Source of the DNA: an uncultured Microbacterium sp.
GTDB lineage: Bacteria; Actinomycetota; Actinomycetes; Actinomycetales; Microbacteriaceae
DNA: 38,135 bases
Direction: 5' to 3'
NCBI RefSeq assembly: GCF_943912325.1
Contig: NZ_CALTTX010000019.1
Coordinates: 1-38,135, forward strand
Shown: positions 1 to 8,944 of the stretch, piece after piece
Layout: the number at the start of each line of letters is the position of its first letter
Position numbering within the stretch: position 1 is the first letter of the stretch
Notes under the pieces: model-generated
What the model was told of the DNA's origin: nothing
The model's database searches: none
Seen by the model: the letters and a program-made list of their open reading frames with translations, nothing else
Made by a program: the position numbers and the translations under genes

Positions 1-104
1 ATCCGGCGCATCCCAAGACCGGCTCGATCCGCCTCACCGAGGCGGTCTCGAAGGTGTGGCCCGAGCCGCCCGTGCGTGAACGCGGAGACGACCGGCGCCG
101 CTAA
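1..104 (+). CDS. 3' end of an unidentified protein-coding gene
   Basis: The third plus-strand frame is open from the window edge to a TAA at 102-104 and gives 33 residues with a strongly GC3-biased, plausible C-terminus (begins PAHPKTGSIRLTEAV, ends GDDRRR). Too little remains to assign a family. Its stop codon forms part of the -10-like hexamer of the following tRNA. Confidence 0.45.
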   Translation, partial: PAHPKTGSIRLTEAVSKVWPEPPVRERGDDRRR

Positions 105-107
105 ACT
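102..107 (+). promoter_or_regulatory. -10 box TAAACT upstream of the CAT tRNA
   Basis: TAAACT fits the actinobacterial sigma-A -10 pattern TAnnnT and lies 25 bases before the tRNA acceptor stem. It overlaps the TAA stop codon of the upstream gene. No convincing -35 is visible, which is common in this group. Confidence 0.4.
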
Positions 108-132
108 CGAACCCGCCGGATCCGTCCGGCGC

Positions 133-206
133 GGGGCGGTGGCCAAGCTGGTCAAGGCAGCGGGCTCATAACCCGACGATCGTGGGTTCAAGTCCCACCC
201 GCCCTA
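133..206 (+). tRNA. tRNA with CAT anticodon (Met type)
   Basis: The sequence folds as a cloverleaf. The acceptor stem is 133-139 with 199-205 (first pair G-U), the D stem is GCC/GGC, the anticodon loop CTCATAA has CAT at 167-169, and the T arm GTGGG-TTCAAGT-CCCAC spans 182-198. The discriminator is A206 and the CCA end is not encoded (CCG follows). The anticodon stem has three G:C pairs next to the loop, an initiator-like feature, but the acceptor does not begin with the unpaired C typical of initiators. Elongator Met or lysidine-modified Ile2 therefore remain possible. The tRNA call is secure; the subtype is not. Confidence 0.9.
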
Positions 207-448
207 CCGAACGCTTCCGCTGTGGTGCGTGCGCAGCCCGCGGCGATTCGGGGCGTGCTCTACCGCGAGACGTACGGCGACTCGCGCTGCGATTTGCCCC
301 GCGACGCGCCGAAATCACACGCTTGTGATTCGTGTCGCAGGTGGGTGATAATGGCGAGACAACCGCATAACGCCGCATGAGGTCCGCACGGGCCGATTCC
401 GGAATCGTCCAGGTCGTTGGGGAAGACGCACCTGATCGAACGGAGAGA

Positions 449-967
449 ATGATGGCGACGACACCAGCGCGTGTCTTGACGCGCGGGGTGATCTTCATCC
501 ACTCCGCGCCAAAAGCGCTCTGCCCGCACCTCGAGTGGGCTGTCGGGCGTGCCCTCGGCGTGGCGACGTCGCTCGACTGGCACGACCAGCCGGTGCTTCC
601 GGGCGCCCGTCGCGCAGAGCTGTATTGGGAAGGGCCCGTCGGCACAGGCGCGGCGCTCGCCTCCGCGATCCGCGGGTGGGAGCACTTGCGCTACGAGATC
701 ACCGAGGACCCCTCTCCCCGGAGTGACGGCTCGCGCTTCATGCACACGCCTGACCTCGGCATCCATTTTGCGCAGACGGATGCCTCGGGAAGTGTCGTCA
801 TCGGCGAGGATCGCATCCGCTACGCTCTCGAGACCGCCGGCAACGACGTCTTCGAGCTGCGCCGCGAACTCGACGTCGTGCTCGGAGCCGCGTGGGACGA
901 AGAGCTCGAGCCCTTCCGCCACGCGGGCGACGCGGCGACCGTCGTGTGGCTCCACAAGGTCGGATGA
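449..967 (+). CDS. DUF3145 family protein
   Basis: This protein of about 172 residues matches the actinobacterial DUF3145 family as I know it. The N-terminal core reads RGVIFIHSAPKALCPHLEWA, followed by a WDQP-like segment, GPVGTGAALASAIRGWEHLR and HTPDLGIHFAQTD. The function of the family is unknown; it is a soluble cytoplasmic protein conserved in actinobacteria. Two tandem ATGs lie at 449 and 452. GGAGAG at 442-447 is rather close to the first, so 452 may be the real start. The gene stands alone, convergent with fabF, with about 200 bases of hairpin-rich DNA between them. An upstream in-frame ATG at 377 is less likely because the family homology begins after 452. Confidence 0.8.
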   Translation: MMATTPARVLTRGVIFIHSAPKALCPHLEWAVGRALGVATSLDWHDQPVLPGARRAELYWEGPVGTGAALASAIRGWEHLRYEITEDPSPRSDGSRFMHTPDLGIHFAQTDASGSVVIGEDRIRYALETAGNDVFELRRELDVVLGAAWDEELEPFRHAGDAATVVWLHKVG

Positions 968-1034
968 CCACCTCGCACGACTGAGCCGCGTCAAAAACTC
1001 CACAGACTCCGGGCGGGTGCGCGAGTGCGCCCGA

Positions 1035-1074
1035 CGGCCGGTGATGATTCCCGGCCTTGGGCGGCACGCCGCCC
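1035..1074. terminator. Hairpins between convergent DUF3145 and fabF genes
   Basis: Two adjacent inverted repeats are visible: a GGCCGG/CCGGCC pair at about 1035-1056 and a perfect 6-bp stem GGGCGG-CACG-CCGCCC at 1059-1074. No T tract follows, so termination is inferred only from the position between convergent genes. Confidence 0.3.
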
Positions 1075-1166
1075 GCCCGGCACAACTTCACCCGGGACGA
1101 ACTGACCCCGGATGAACTCCGCGAGGCCCGTCCGCCGGGCCCCCGCAGGAGCCTGGCGCCTGGGGC

Positions 1167-2405
1167 TTACTCCGAGGCGAAGGCGACGACGGCGTTGTGG
1201 CCGCCGAAGCCGAACGAGTTGCTGATGGCGAGCTGCGGACCATCGCCGAGCGGGATCGTCTCGCCCGAAATCCGGAACGGCACCTCGGGGTCTTGCTCGG
1301 TGAGGTTGATCGTCGGGGGAGCGACGCGATCGCGAATCGCGAGAATCGTGAAGACCGCTTCGAGAGCGCCCGTGCCGCCGAGCAGATGACCGGTCGAGGC
1401 TTTCGTCGCCGAAACGGGGATGTCGTCGATCCGCGGGCCGAACACCTCGCGCAGCGCCTTGTATTCGTTGGGGTCGCCGACGGGGGTCGAGGTCGCGTGT
1501 GCGTTGATGTGCGTGACGTCATCGGGCGACGCGCCGGCGGTCTCGAGCGCCTGGCGCACAGCACGCGCCGCGCCCTTGCCCTCGGGGTCGTTCGCGGTGA
1601 TGTGGTACGAATCGGCGGTAACGCCGCCGCCCACGACGTAGGCGTAGATGTGCGCACCGCGGGCCTTCGCGTGCTCTTCGGTCTCGAGCACGAGCGCCGC
1701 GGCGCCCTCGCCCATGACGAATCCGTCGCGGTCGACGCTGCCGGGGCGCGAGGCCGTCGCGGGGGAGTCGTTGCGCTTCGAGAGTGCCTGCATCGACGAG
1801 AACGACGCGATCGTGATGGGGTGGATCGCCGACTCGGTGCCGCCCGCGATGACGACATCGGCGAGACCGTCTTGCAGGTGCTCGAGCGCGTTGACGATCG
1901 ACTCGGTGCTCGAGGCGCACGCGCTCGCAACCGTGCGGGCGAAGGCCCGCGCACCGAAGTGCAGCGACAAGTTTCCGGCGGCTGCGTTGGGCATGAGCAT
2001 CGGCACGGTCATGGGTAGCACGCGGCGGGGGCCCTTTTCGCGCAGGGTGTCCCACGCGTCGAGCAGCGTCCACACACCGCCGATGCCGGTCGCGAAGTCG
2101 ATGCCGAGGCGGTCGGGGTCGACCTCGGGCGCGCCGGCGTCTTCCCACGCCTCCATCGCAGCGATGAGCGCGAACTGCGATGCCGGGTCGAGGCGCTTCG
2201 CGACGGGGCGCTCGAGCACCTCTTCGGGGCGCACCTTCGCCTCGGCGGCGAATGTCACCGGCAGGTTGTATTCGGCGACCCACTCGTGTTCGAGCGAGCG
2301 CGCACCCGATTCGCCGGCGAGCAGAGCCTGCCACGATTCGGGGGCGGTGCCGCCGAGAGGGGTGGTGGCACCGATTCCGGTGACGACGATACGCGGAGCA
2401 GTCAT
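1167..2405 (-). CDS. fabF: Beta-ketoacyl-ACP synthase II (FabF)
   Basis: Elongating condensing enzyme of type II fatty-acid synthesis, joining malonyl-ACP to acyl-ACP in the cytoplasm. The 412 residues are the normal length. The catalytic triad is at the canonical positions: Cys163 in SACASSTE, His303 in NAHATSTPVGD and His340 in KASTGHLLGG, with Lys335 just before it. The glycine-rich C-terminus SNSFGFGGHNA is intact. The ATG start gives the expected MTAPRIVVTGIG beginning. It is the last gene of the fabD-fabH-acpP-fabF cluster. It is separated from acpP by 91 bases that contain a strong hairpin, so its expression is probably lower than that of acpP. Confidence 0.95.
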   Translation of the reverse strand: MTAPRIVVTGIGATTPLGGTAPESWQALLAGESGARSLEHEWVAEYNLPVTFAAEAKVRPEEVLERPVAKRLDPASQFALIAAMEAWEDAGAPEVDPDRLGIDFATGIGGVWTLLDAWDTLREKGPRRVLPMTVPMLMPNAAAGNLSLHFGARAFARTVASACASSTESIVNALEHLQDGLADVVIAGGTESAIHPITIASFSSMQALSKRNDSPATASRPGSVDRDGFVMGEGAAALVLETEEHAKARGAHIYAYVVGGGVTADSYHITANDPEGKGAARAVRQALETAGASPDDVTHINAHATSTPVGDPNEYKALREVFGPRIDDIPVSATKASTGHLLGGTGALEAVFTILAIRDRVAPPTINLTEQDPEVPFRISGETIPLGDGPQLAISNSFGFGGHNAVVAFASE

Positions 2406-2440
2406 GACACGATTCCTTGCTGCGAGGTGGGGCGAAATGC

Positions 2441-2478
2441 CGATCGCGGGGCCCGGAGCGTTCCGAGCCCCGCGATCG
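2441..2478 (-). terminator. Long hairpin between acpP and fabF (attenuator or mRNA stabiliser)
   Basis: A perfect 12-bp inverted repeat, CGATCGCGGGGC at 2441-2452 with GCCCCGCGATCG at 2467-2478, encloses a 14-base loop that can itself fold. It begins 18 bases after the acpP stop and has no U run. It is probably a partial terminator or a 3'-end stabiliser that lets acpP be expressed above fabF. The structure is directly visible; the role is inferred. Confidence 0.6.
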
Positions 2479-2496
2479 AAAGGCTGAAAGCGGTGA

Positions 2497-2745
2497 TCAG
2501 CCCTGGTTCGAGACGATGAACGTGACGGCGTCTCCCACCGTCTTGAGGTTCTTGACCTCGTCGTCGGGGATCGTCACGCCGAACTTCTCTTCGGCGTTCA
2601 CGACGATCGTCATCATCGAGATCGAGTCGATGTCGAGGTCATCGGTGAACGACTTCTCGGCGGCGACCTCTTCGGCGGCGATACCGGTCTCGTCGGTGAT
2701 GAGCTCGGCGAGGCCCGCGAGGACCTCATCGTTCGTCAGTGCCAT
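2497..2745 (-). CDS. acpP: Acyl carrier protein
   Basis: Small acidic carrier that holds growing acyl chains on 4'-phosphopantetheine. The 82 residues are typical. The attachment serine is Ser41 in DDLDIDSIS; the usual DSL motif reads DSI here. Helix II and the C-terminal helix are recognisable (VVNAEEKFGVTIPDDE). A good AAGGAG lies seven bases before the ATG. The same frame stays open further upstream, but that part overlaps fabH and is not coding. It sits between fabH and fabF in the standard actinobacterial order. Confidence 0.95.
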   Translation of the reverse strand: MALTNDEVLAGLAELITDETGIAAEEVAAEKSFTDDLDIDSISMMTIVVNAEEKFGVTIPDDEVKNLKTVGDAVTFIVSNQG

Positions 2746-2846
2746 GGTGTCTCCTTCTGTTGCAGGATCGGGGAGGGCGTGTGCCCGGTTTGGGTGCGGA
2801 ATCGTGTCGCAGACCGCGACCAAGTCTAGGGTGCGAGCCCCAGGCG

Positions 2847-3872
2847 TCAGGGGAGCACAACCACCTGCGCGCCATAGACGAGGCCCGCGCCGAAGCCGAT
2901 TTGCAGGCACAGACCACCCGAGAGTTCGGGGTGCTCTTCGAGCAAGCGGTGGGTAGCGAGGGGAATGGATGCCGCGGACGTGTTGCCCGTCGTCTCGATA
3001 TCGCGTCCGATCACGACGCTTTCGGGCAGTCCGAGCTGCTTCGCGAACTCGTCGATGATGCGCATGTTCGCCTGGTGGGGGACAAATGCAGCGAGGTCTG
3101 CTGCCTCGATGCCCGCGACCTCGAGCGCGCGGCGCGCGACCTTCGCCATGTCCCACACGGCCCAGCGGAAGACCGAGGGGCCCTCCTGGCGGAGCGTCGG
3201 CCACGCTGCCTCGCCGTCGCGGAACTCCGTGAGTGTGGCGTTCATGCCGACGACATCGGCCTTCGAGCCGTCGGAGCCCCACACGGGGGCCGAGATCCCG
3301 GGGAAGTCGCTCGGGCCGATCACGACCGCGCCCGCGCCGTCACCGAGCAGGAACGAGATCGAACGGTCGGTGGGGTCGACGACGTCCGAGAGCTTCTCGG
3401 CGCCGACGACGACGGCGTAGCGCGCGGCGCCTGCGCGGATGAGCGCGTCGGCCTGCGTGACCCCATACGAGAACCCCGCGCACGCCGCGTTCGAGTCGTA
3501 TGCGGCCGCGGGATTCGCGCCGATGCGATCCGCGAGCACGGCCGAGAGCGAGGGCGTCTGCCGCGCGTTGCTGATCGTCGCAGCGATGACCAGGTCGATC
3601 TCTTGAGGGTCGATTCCCGATCGTTCGACGGCCTCGCGCGCGGCATCCGTCGCCAGATCGAGCGCGCTCGTGTCGTGGTTCGCGCGCTTGCGCGTGATAA
3701 TTCCCGTGCGCTGTCGGATCCACTCGTCAGACGAGTCGATCGGACCGATGAGATCTTCGTTGGGCACGGCGTTCTCGCCGCGCGCCGCGCCGTAGGCGTA
3801 AATGCGCGTGTATGCCGCGCCCTGGTTCTGCTGCAGAACGGGGCGGGGGGCGGCGGATGACGGCGTGCTCAT
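2847..3872 (-). CDS. fabH: Beta-ketoacyl-ACP synthase III (FabH)
   Basis: Initiating condensing enzyme that joins an acyl-CoA primer to malonyl-ACP. In Microbacteriaceae it probably uses branched primers, an inference from the typical lipids. The 341 residues carry the full catalytic set: Cys131 in NAACAGFSYG, His266 in PHQANMRI and Asn297 in ETTGNTSAASIP. The ATG at 3872 overlaps the fabD stop by one base (TGATG), so the two are translationally coupled. The in-frame sequence upstream of this ATG is antisense-like and lies inside fabD, so it was not used. Confidence 0.95.
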   Translation of the reverse strand: MSTPSSAAPRPVLQQNQGAAYTRIYAYGAARGENAVPNEDLIGPIDSSDEWIRQRTGIITRKRANHDTSALDLATDAAREAVERSGIDPQEIDLVIAATISNARQTPSLSAVLADRIGANPAAAYDSNAACAGFSYGVTQADALIRAGAARYAVVVGAEKLSDVVDPTDRSISFLLGDGAGAVVIGPSDFPGISAPVWGSDGSKADVVGMNATLTEFRDGEAAWPTLRQEGPSVFRWAVWDMAKVARRALEVAGIEAADLAAFVPHQANMRIIDEFAKQLGLPESVVIGRDIETTGNTSAASIPLATHRLLEEHPELSGGLCLQIGFGAGLVYGAQVVVLP

Positions 3873-4864
3873 CAGAATTCCTTCGCGGTCTCGGACGATG
3901 CGTCGACGGCTGCGCTGCGGGTCTCGGCAACGAGGACAGCTGCGGCGTCGAGGTCTTCGGGGGTCTTGATCGCGACGGTGGGAACGCCCTTGAGGCCGCG
4001 TTTCGCGAGCCCCGTGAGCGTGCCACCGGGCGTCAGCTCGATCATCGCCTCGATGCCGTGACCGGCGAACGAAGCCATGCACAGGTCCCAGCGCACGGGC
4101 GAGGCGACCTGGCCGACGAGCAGGTCGATCGCCTGCCGACCGGAGGTGACGATGCTGCCGTCGCGGTTGGTCCAGAGTGTCAGGCTCGGGTCCTCGACGG
4201 CTGTCTCGTGCGCCGCGAGGCGCAGCGTCTCGACCGCGGGCTGCATGTAGGCCGTGTGGAACGCACCCGCGACCTGCAGCGGGATGACCCGGGCGCCGCG
4301 AGGAGCGCGCTCGCTCAGCGCCGCGAGGGCGGGCAAGGCGCCGGCGGCGACGATCTGACCGGCGCCGTTGTAGTTCGCGGGGGTCAGGTCGAGCTCGGCG
4401 AGGAGCTCGAGCACCTGTTCTTCGATGCCGCCGACGATCGCGCTCATGCCGGTCGGTTCGAGCGCTGCGGCCTCGGCCATCGCGCGACCGCGCACGCCGA
4501 CGAGTCGCAGCGCATCGTCCGTCGAGAAAACTCCCGCTTCCGCGAGAGACGCCAGCTCGCCGACCGAGTGGCCGGCGACTCCGAACGATGAGGTTTCGAC
4601 GCGGCTCGAGAGCTGCTCCCAGGCGATGAGGCTGGCCGCGACGATGAGCGGCTGTGCGATCTGGGTGTCGCGGATCGTGTCGGCATCCGATCGCGTTCCG
4701 TGCTCTTCGAGATCGACACCGGATGCCTCAGAGAAGGCGGCGACGCGTTCGGCGACGCCGTCGAGTTCGAGCCAGGGGGAGAGGAACCCGGGGGTTTGCG
4801 AACCCTGGCCGGGGCTGACGACGACGATCACCGTTTCATCTTGCCAAGCCTCGAGAGCGGTCAT
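3872..4864 (-). CDS. fabD: Malonyl-CoA:ACP malonyltransferase (FabD)
   Basis: Transfers malonyl from CoA to ACP, supplying extender units for FabH and FabF. The 330 residues include the SPGQGSQ loop near the N-terminus, the nucleophile Ser100 in AGHSVGE, the malonyl-binding Arg125 in GVRGRAM and catalytic His203 in AGAFHTAYM. The ATG at 4864 has no clear Shine-Dalgarno. A GTG a few codons later, just before the SPGQGSQ strand, is an alternative start. It lies 29 bases downstream of the PucR/FasR-type gene on the same strand, so it could be read partly from the regulator transcript. Confidence 0.93.
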   Translation of the reverse strand: MTALEAWQDETVIVVVSPGQGSQTPGFLSPWLELDGVAERVAAFSEASGVDLEEHGTRSDADTIRDTQIAQPLIVAASLIAWEQLSSRVETSSFGVAGHSVGELASLAEAGVFSTDDALRLVGVRGRAMAEAAALEPTGMSAIVGGIEEQVLELLAELDLTPANYNGAGQIVAAGALPALAALSERAPRGARVIPLQVAGAFHTAYMQPAVETLRLAAHETAVEDPSLTLWTNRDGSIVTSGRQAIDLLVGQVASPVRWDLCMASFAGHGIEAMIELTPGGTLTGLAKRGLKGVPTVAIKTPEDLDAAAVLVAETRSAAVDASSETAKEF

Positions 4865-4893
4865 TCATCGGAAAGTGACGAAGAAAATCGTGA

Positions 4894-6195
4894 TCATTTG
4901 TCGAATGCACGCAAGCTTGCTCCGGCACGCGTGTCGCTCGCGCCGGCGGCGCGAGGTGCGCGACGACGTGCGGGCACGCTCGACGAGATCGACCCGAGCA
5001 CGAGGGCGCACTGCAAGATGAAGGCTTCGCGCGGCCCCGTGGCATCCCACCCGATGACATCGCTCACGCGCTTCAGGCGATACCGCACCGTGTTGGGGTG
5101 CACGAAGAGCTCCCGGGCCGTCGCCTCGAGGGAGCGCCCGTTGTCGAGGTAGCTCCAGAGAGTCGTGACGAGATCGGTCGAGTGAGCCTGGAGCGGACGG
5201 TAGATCCGCTCGAGCAGCGTTTGCTTCGCGAGCACGTCGCCCGCGAGAGAGCGCTCGGGCAGCAGATCGTCGGCCTCGACGGGGCGCGGCGCATGGCGCC
5301 ACGCGCTCGCGACAGCGAATCCCGCGAGGGCCGCGCGCGCACTCTGGCTCGCGTCGACGAGTGCCGGCACGGGAGGGCCGAGCACGAGGTGGCCGCTGCC
5401 GAAGCCCGGCTCGAGCCGCTGAGCGATCTCGGGGAACGGCATGCTCTTGTTCTCGACGGGCGGGCCCTCCGAGCCGTCCTCGCGACGCGGGCGTTCTTCG
5501 GAGCGCCCCATCACGAGCACGAGGCGCGAGCCCTGCACCCCGATCAGCACATCGACACCGAGCTTGCGGGCCGTGCGGCGGATCTGGTCGACATCGAATT
5601 GCGGCGGCGTCGTGCCGACGAGCACGCACACCTCACCGTGGCCGTGCCAGCCGAGCGCGGCGATGCGGCTCGGCAACTCGGCGTCGGCTTCTCCCGTGAG
5701 GATCGAGTCGACGACGAGCGCCTCGAGGCGCGCATCCCAGAGGCCCCGCGCTTCGGCCGCCCGGGCGTAGACGTCGGCCGCGGCAAAAGCGACATCGCGC
5801 GAGTACTTCAAGATCGCGTCGCGGACGAGCGGGCCCTTCGAGGCCACCCGTTCCTCCGTGACCCCCACCGTCACGCGGATCAGCTGCAGCGTCTGCTGCA
5901 GGCTGATGCTCCGCAAGAGCTCACGCGGGGCGGCCGCGAAGATATCGGCGGCGATCCACGGCGTGGCATCCGGATCTTCGAACCACTGAATGAACGATGT
6001 GATTCCCGCTTGCGCGACGAGACCCACCGATGAGCGCCGCGCGGGGGGCATGTCGCGATACCACGGCAGGGTCTCTTCGAGCCGGCGCAGGGTCGCGGTT
6101 GCGAGGTCGCCCGAGAGACGGCGCAGCCACGTGAGGATCTCCGCTTTCGTGGCGGCGGATGCCTCGGGGCCGGCCGTCTCTTTCGACGCGCTCAC
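4894..6195 (-). CDS. fasR: PucR-family transcriptional activator of fatty-acid synthesis (FasR-like)
   Basis: The 433-residue regulator ends in a PucR-type helix-turn-helix at about residues 343-400 (WSYLDNGRSLEATARELFVH, then NTVRYRLKR). The N-terminal half is an all-helical domain typical of the actinobacterial FasR group and the middle resembles the CdaR-type sensor. Its position directly before fabD is the conserved location of FasR, which in actinobacteria activates the fabD-fabH-acpP-fabF operon. The role here rests on family and context. The GTG start at 6195 is seven bases after the aceE stop, so it is probably co-transcribed with aceE. The C-terminal tail of about 30 residues is basic and poorly structured. 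Confidence 0.85.
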   Translation of the reverse strand: MSASKETAGPEASAATKAEILTWLRRLSGDLATATLRRLEETLPWYRDMPPARRSSVGLVAQAGITSFIQWFEDPDATPWIAADIFAAAPRELLRSISLQQTLQLIRVTVGVTEERVASKGPLVRDAILKYSRDVAFAAADVYARAAEARGLWDARLEALVVDSILTGEADAELPSRIAALGWHGHGEVCVLVGTTPPQFDVDQIRRTARKLGVDVLIGVQGSRLVLVMGRSEERPRREDGSEGPPVENKSMPFPEIAQRLEPGFGSGHLVLGPPVPALVDASQSARAALAGFAVASAWRHAPRPVEADDLLPERSLAGDVLAKQTLLERIYRPLQAHSTDLVTTLWSYLDNGRSLEATARELFVHPNTVRYRLKRVSDVIGWDATGPREAFILQCALVLGSISSSVPARRRAPRAAGASDTRAGASLRAFDK

Positions 6196-6202
6196 GGGGT
6201 GA

Positions 6203-8944
6203 TCAGCTCTCGCCGCCGGCGTTGCCGCTCGTGCCGGCGTTGACGTCGAACAGGCGGTACTTCTCGATCGCCTGACCGATGAGCGCCCGGTCGATGGAGC
6301 CCTGATCGGCGAGCGCCTGCAGGGTGCGGACGACGACCGAGGGGCCGTCGGTCTTGAAGAACCGGCGTGCCGCCGCGCGCGTGTCCGAGAACCCGAAGTC
6401 GTCGGCGCCGAGCGTGTAGTACGGCTTCGGAACCCACTGACGGATCTGGTCCTGCACCGCGTGCATGAAGTCGCTGACGGCGATCGCGGGCCCCGGGGCA
6501 TCCTGCAGCTTCGTCGTGACATACGCCGTCTGCGGCTCGTCTTCGGGGTGCAAGAAGTTGTGCTCGTCGACGGCGAGACCGTCGCGGCGCAGCTCGGTCC
6601 AGCTCGTGACCGACCACACATCGGCCACGACGCCCCAGTCGTCTTTCAGCAGGCGCTGTGCCTCGAGCACCCACGGCAGACCGACACCCGACGCGAGCAG
6701 CTGCGCACGCGGGCCGTCGCCTTCGCCGGTCGAGACGCGATGGATGCCGCGGACGATCCCGTCGACGTCGATGCCCTCAGGCTCGGCGGGCTGCACCATC
6801 GGCTCGTTGTAGACGGTGAGGTAGTACATCACGTTGGGGTTCGGGTGCTCGCCGCCGTACATGCGCTCGATGCCCGCCTGCACGATGTGGGCGATCTCGT
6901 AACCATAGGCGGGGTCGTAGGCGACCGTCGCCGGGTTCGTGGATGCCAGCAGGTGCGAGTGACCGTCGGCGTGCTGCAGGCCCTCACCCGTGAGCGTCGT
7001 GCGGCCGGCCGTCGCGCCGATGATGAAGCCGCGCGCCATCTGGTCGCCCGCCGCCCACTGGGCGTCGCCCGTGCGCTGGAAGCCGAACATCGAATAGAAC
7101 ACGTAGACCGGGATGAGCGGCTCGCCATGCGTCGCGTACGACGTACCCGCGGCGGTGAAGGCCGCGAGAGCGCCCGCCTCGTTGATGCCGACGTGCACGA
7201 TCTGGCCCTGCGGGCTCTCTTTGTAGGCCAACAGCAGCTCGCGGTCGACCGAGGTGTAGTTCTGGCCGTGCGGGTTGTAGATCTTGGCAGTCGGGAAGTA
7301 CGCGTCCATGCCGAACGTGCGCGCCTCGTCGGGGATGATCGGCACGATGCGGTTGCCGAAGTCCTTCACGCGCAGCAGGTCTTTCAGCAGGCGCACGAAC
7401 GCCATCGTCGTCGCGACCTCTTGCGTGCCCGAGCCTTTCTTGGGGAGGGCGTAGGCCGACTCGGCCGGCAGGGTGAGGCCGACGTGCGTCGAGCGGCGCT
7501 CGGGCAAGAACCCGCCGAGCGCACGGCGACGCTCGGTCATGTACTGGATCGTCTCGTCGTGCTCACCGGGGTTGTAGTACGGCGGCTGGTACGGGTTCTC
7601 TTCGAGCTGCGCGTCCGTGACCGGGATCTGCATCGCGTCGCGGAAGTGCTTGAGGTCTTCGAGGGTCATCTTCTTCATCTGGTGGGTCGCGTTGCGGCCC
7701 TCGAAGTGCGGCCCGAGACCGTAGCCCTTGATGGTCTTGGCGAGGATGACCGTCGGCTGGCCCTTGTGCTCGCGCGCCGCCTGGAACGCCGCGAACACCT
7801 TGCGGTAATCGTGACCGCCGCGCTTGAGGTTCCAGACCTGCTCGTCGGTGTAGTCCTTGATGAGGGCGGCGGCCCGCTCGTCGCGCCCGAAGAAGTGCTC
7901 GCGTACATACGCGCCGTTCTCGGCCTTGTAGGTCTGGAAGTCGCCGTCGGGCGTGATGTTCATGAGGTTCAGCAGCGCACCGTCGGTGTCGCGTGCGAGC
8001 AGGTCGTCCCACTCGCGACCCCACACGACCTTGATGACGTTCCACCCGGCGCCGCGGAAGAAGCTCTCGAGCTCCTGAATGATCTTGCCGTTACCGCGGA
8101 CGGGACCGTCGAGGCGCTGCAGGTTGCAGTTGACGATGAAGGTCAGGTTGTCGAGGCCCTCGTTCGCCGCGACCTGCAGCTGACCGCGCGATTCGACCTC
8201 GTCCATCTCGCCATCGCCGAGGAACGCCCAGACGTGCGAATCCGAGACGTCTTTCACCCCACGGTTCGTGAGGTACTTGTTGCTCATCGCCTGGTAGATC
8301 GCGTTGATGGGTCCGAGCCCCATCGAGACGGTCGGGAACTGCCAGTACTCGGGGAACAAGCGCGGGTGCGGGTACGACGGCAGACCGTTGGGCGCCGCGG
8401 ACTTCTCTTGGCGGAAGCCGTCGAGCTGGGCTTCGGTCAGGCGGCCCTCGAGGTAGGAGCGGGCGTACATGCCGGGCGAGGCGTGGCCCTGGAAGAAGAC
8501 CTGGTCGCCGCCGCCAGCGCCCTCGGCGGGAGCCGCGTCGAGACCGCGGAAGAAGTGGTTGAAGCCGACCTCGTACAGCGCGGCGGACGAGGCGTAGGTC
8601 GAGATGTGACCGCCGACGCCGACGCCGGGGCGCTGCGCGCGGTGCACCGTCATGGCCGCGTTCCAGCGGATCCAGCGGCGGTAGCGGCGCTCGATCTCTT
8701 CGTCGCCGGGGAACTCGGGTTCGTTCTCGGGCGCGATCGTGTTGATGTAGTCGGTCGTCGGAACCATCGGCACGCCGAGGTGCAGTTCGCGCGATTCCTT
8801 CAGCAGGCTGAGCATGATCTCGCGCCCGCGGCCGTGGCCCTTGTCATCAACGAGGCCGCGCAGCGACTCCCGCCATTCCGAGGTCTCAGCGGGGTCGGAG
8901 TCCATGGGCTCCTGCGAATACGGGTCCTGGTCGTGCACCGTCAC
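6203..8944 (-). CDS. aceE: Pyruvate dehydrogenase E1 component, homodimeric type (AceE)
   Basis: Thiamine-diphosphate enzyme that decarboxylates pyruvate and passes the acetyl group to E2, making acetyl-CoA. The 913 residues match the homodimeric E1 family. The ThDP/Mg motif begins at GDGEMDE (residues 243-249) and ends near NCNLQ (272-276). The GHISTYASSAALYEVGFNHF segment (112-131) is a clear E1 signature. GTG at 8944 was chosen because GAGGAAAGG lies just upstream; the next in-frame GTG two codons later is an alternative. No E2 or E3 gene is adjacent. The neighbouring FasR and fab genes place acetyl-CoA supply next to lipid synthesis. Confidence 0.95.
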   Translation of the reverse strand: MTVHDQDPYSQEPMDSDPAETSEWRESLRGLVDDKGHGRGREIMLSLLKESRELHLGVPMVPTTDYINTIAPENEPEFPGDEEIERRYRRWIRWNAAMTVHRAQRPGVGVGGHISTYASSAALYEVGFNHFFRGLDAAPAEGAGGGDQVFFQGHASPGMYARSYLEGRLTEAQLDGFRQEKSAAPNGLPSYPHPRLFPEYWQFPTVSMGLGPINAIYQAMSNKYLTNRGVKDVSDSHVWAFLGDGEMDEVESRGQLQVAANEGLDNLTFIVNCNLQRLDGPVRGNGKIIQELESFFRGAGWNVIKVVWGREWDDLLARDTDGALLNLMNITPDGDFQTYKAENGAYVREHFFGRDERAAALIKDYTDEQVWNLKRGGHDYRKVFAAFQAAREHKGQPTVILAKTIKGYGLGPHFEGRNATHQMKKMTLEDLKHFRDAMQIPVTDAQLEENPYQPPYYNPGEHDETIQYMTERRRALGGFLPERRSTHVGLTLPAESAYALPKKGSGTQEVATTMAFVRLLKDLLRVKDFGNRIVPIIPDEARTFGMDAYFPTAKIYNPHGQNYTSVDRELLLAYKESPQGQIVHVGINEAGALAAFTAAGTSYATHGEPLIPVYVFYSMFGFQRTGDAQWAAGDQMARGFIIGATAGRTTLTGEGLQHADGHSHLLASTNPATVAYDPAYGYEIAHIVQAGIERMYGGEHPNPNVMYYLTVYNEPMVQPAEPEGIDVDGIVRGIHRVSTGEGDGPRAQLLASGVGLPWVLEAQRLLKDDWGVVADVWSVTSWTELRRDGLAVDEHNFLHPEDEPQTAYVTTKLQDAPGPAIAVSDFMHAVQDQIRQWVPKPYYTLGADDFGFSDTRAAARRFFKTDGPSVVVRTLQALADQGSIDRALIGQAIEKYRLFDVNAGTSGNAGGES

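Noticed and set aside
2746..3282. Longer N-terminus for the acyl carrier protein
   Set aside because: The extension lies within fabH in another frame and has shadow composition; the AAGGAG and family length support the start at 2745.
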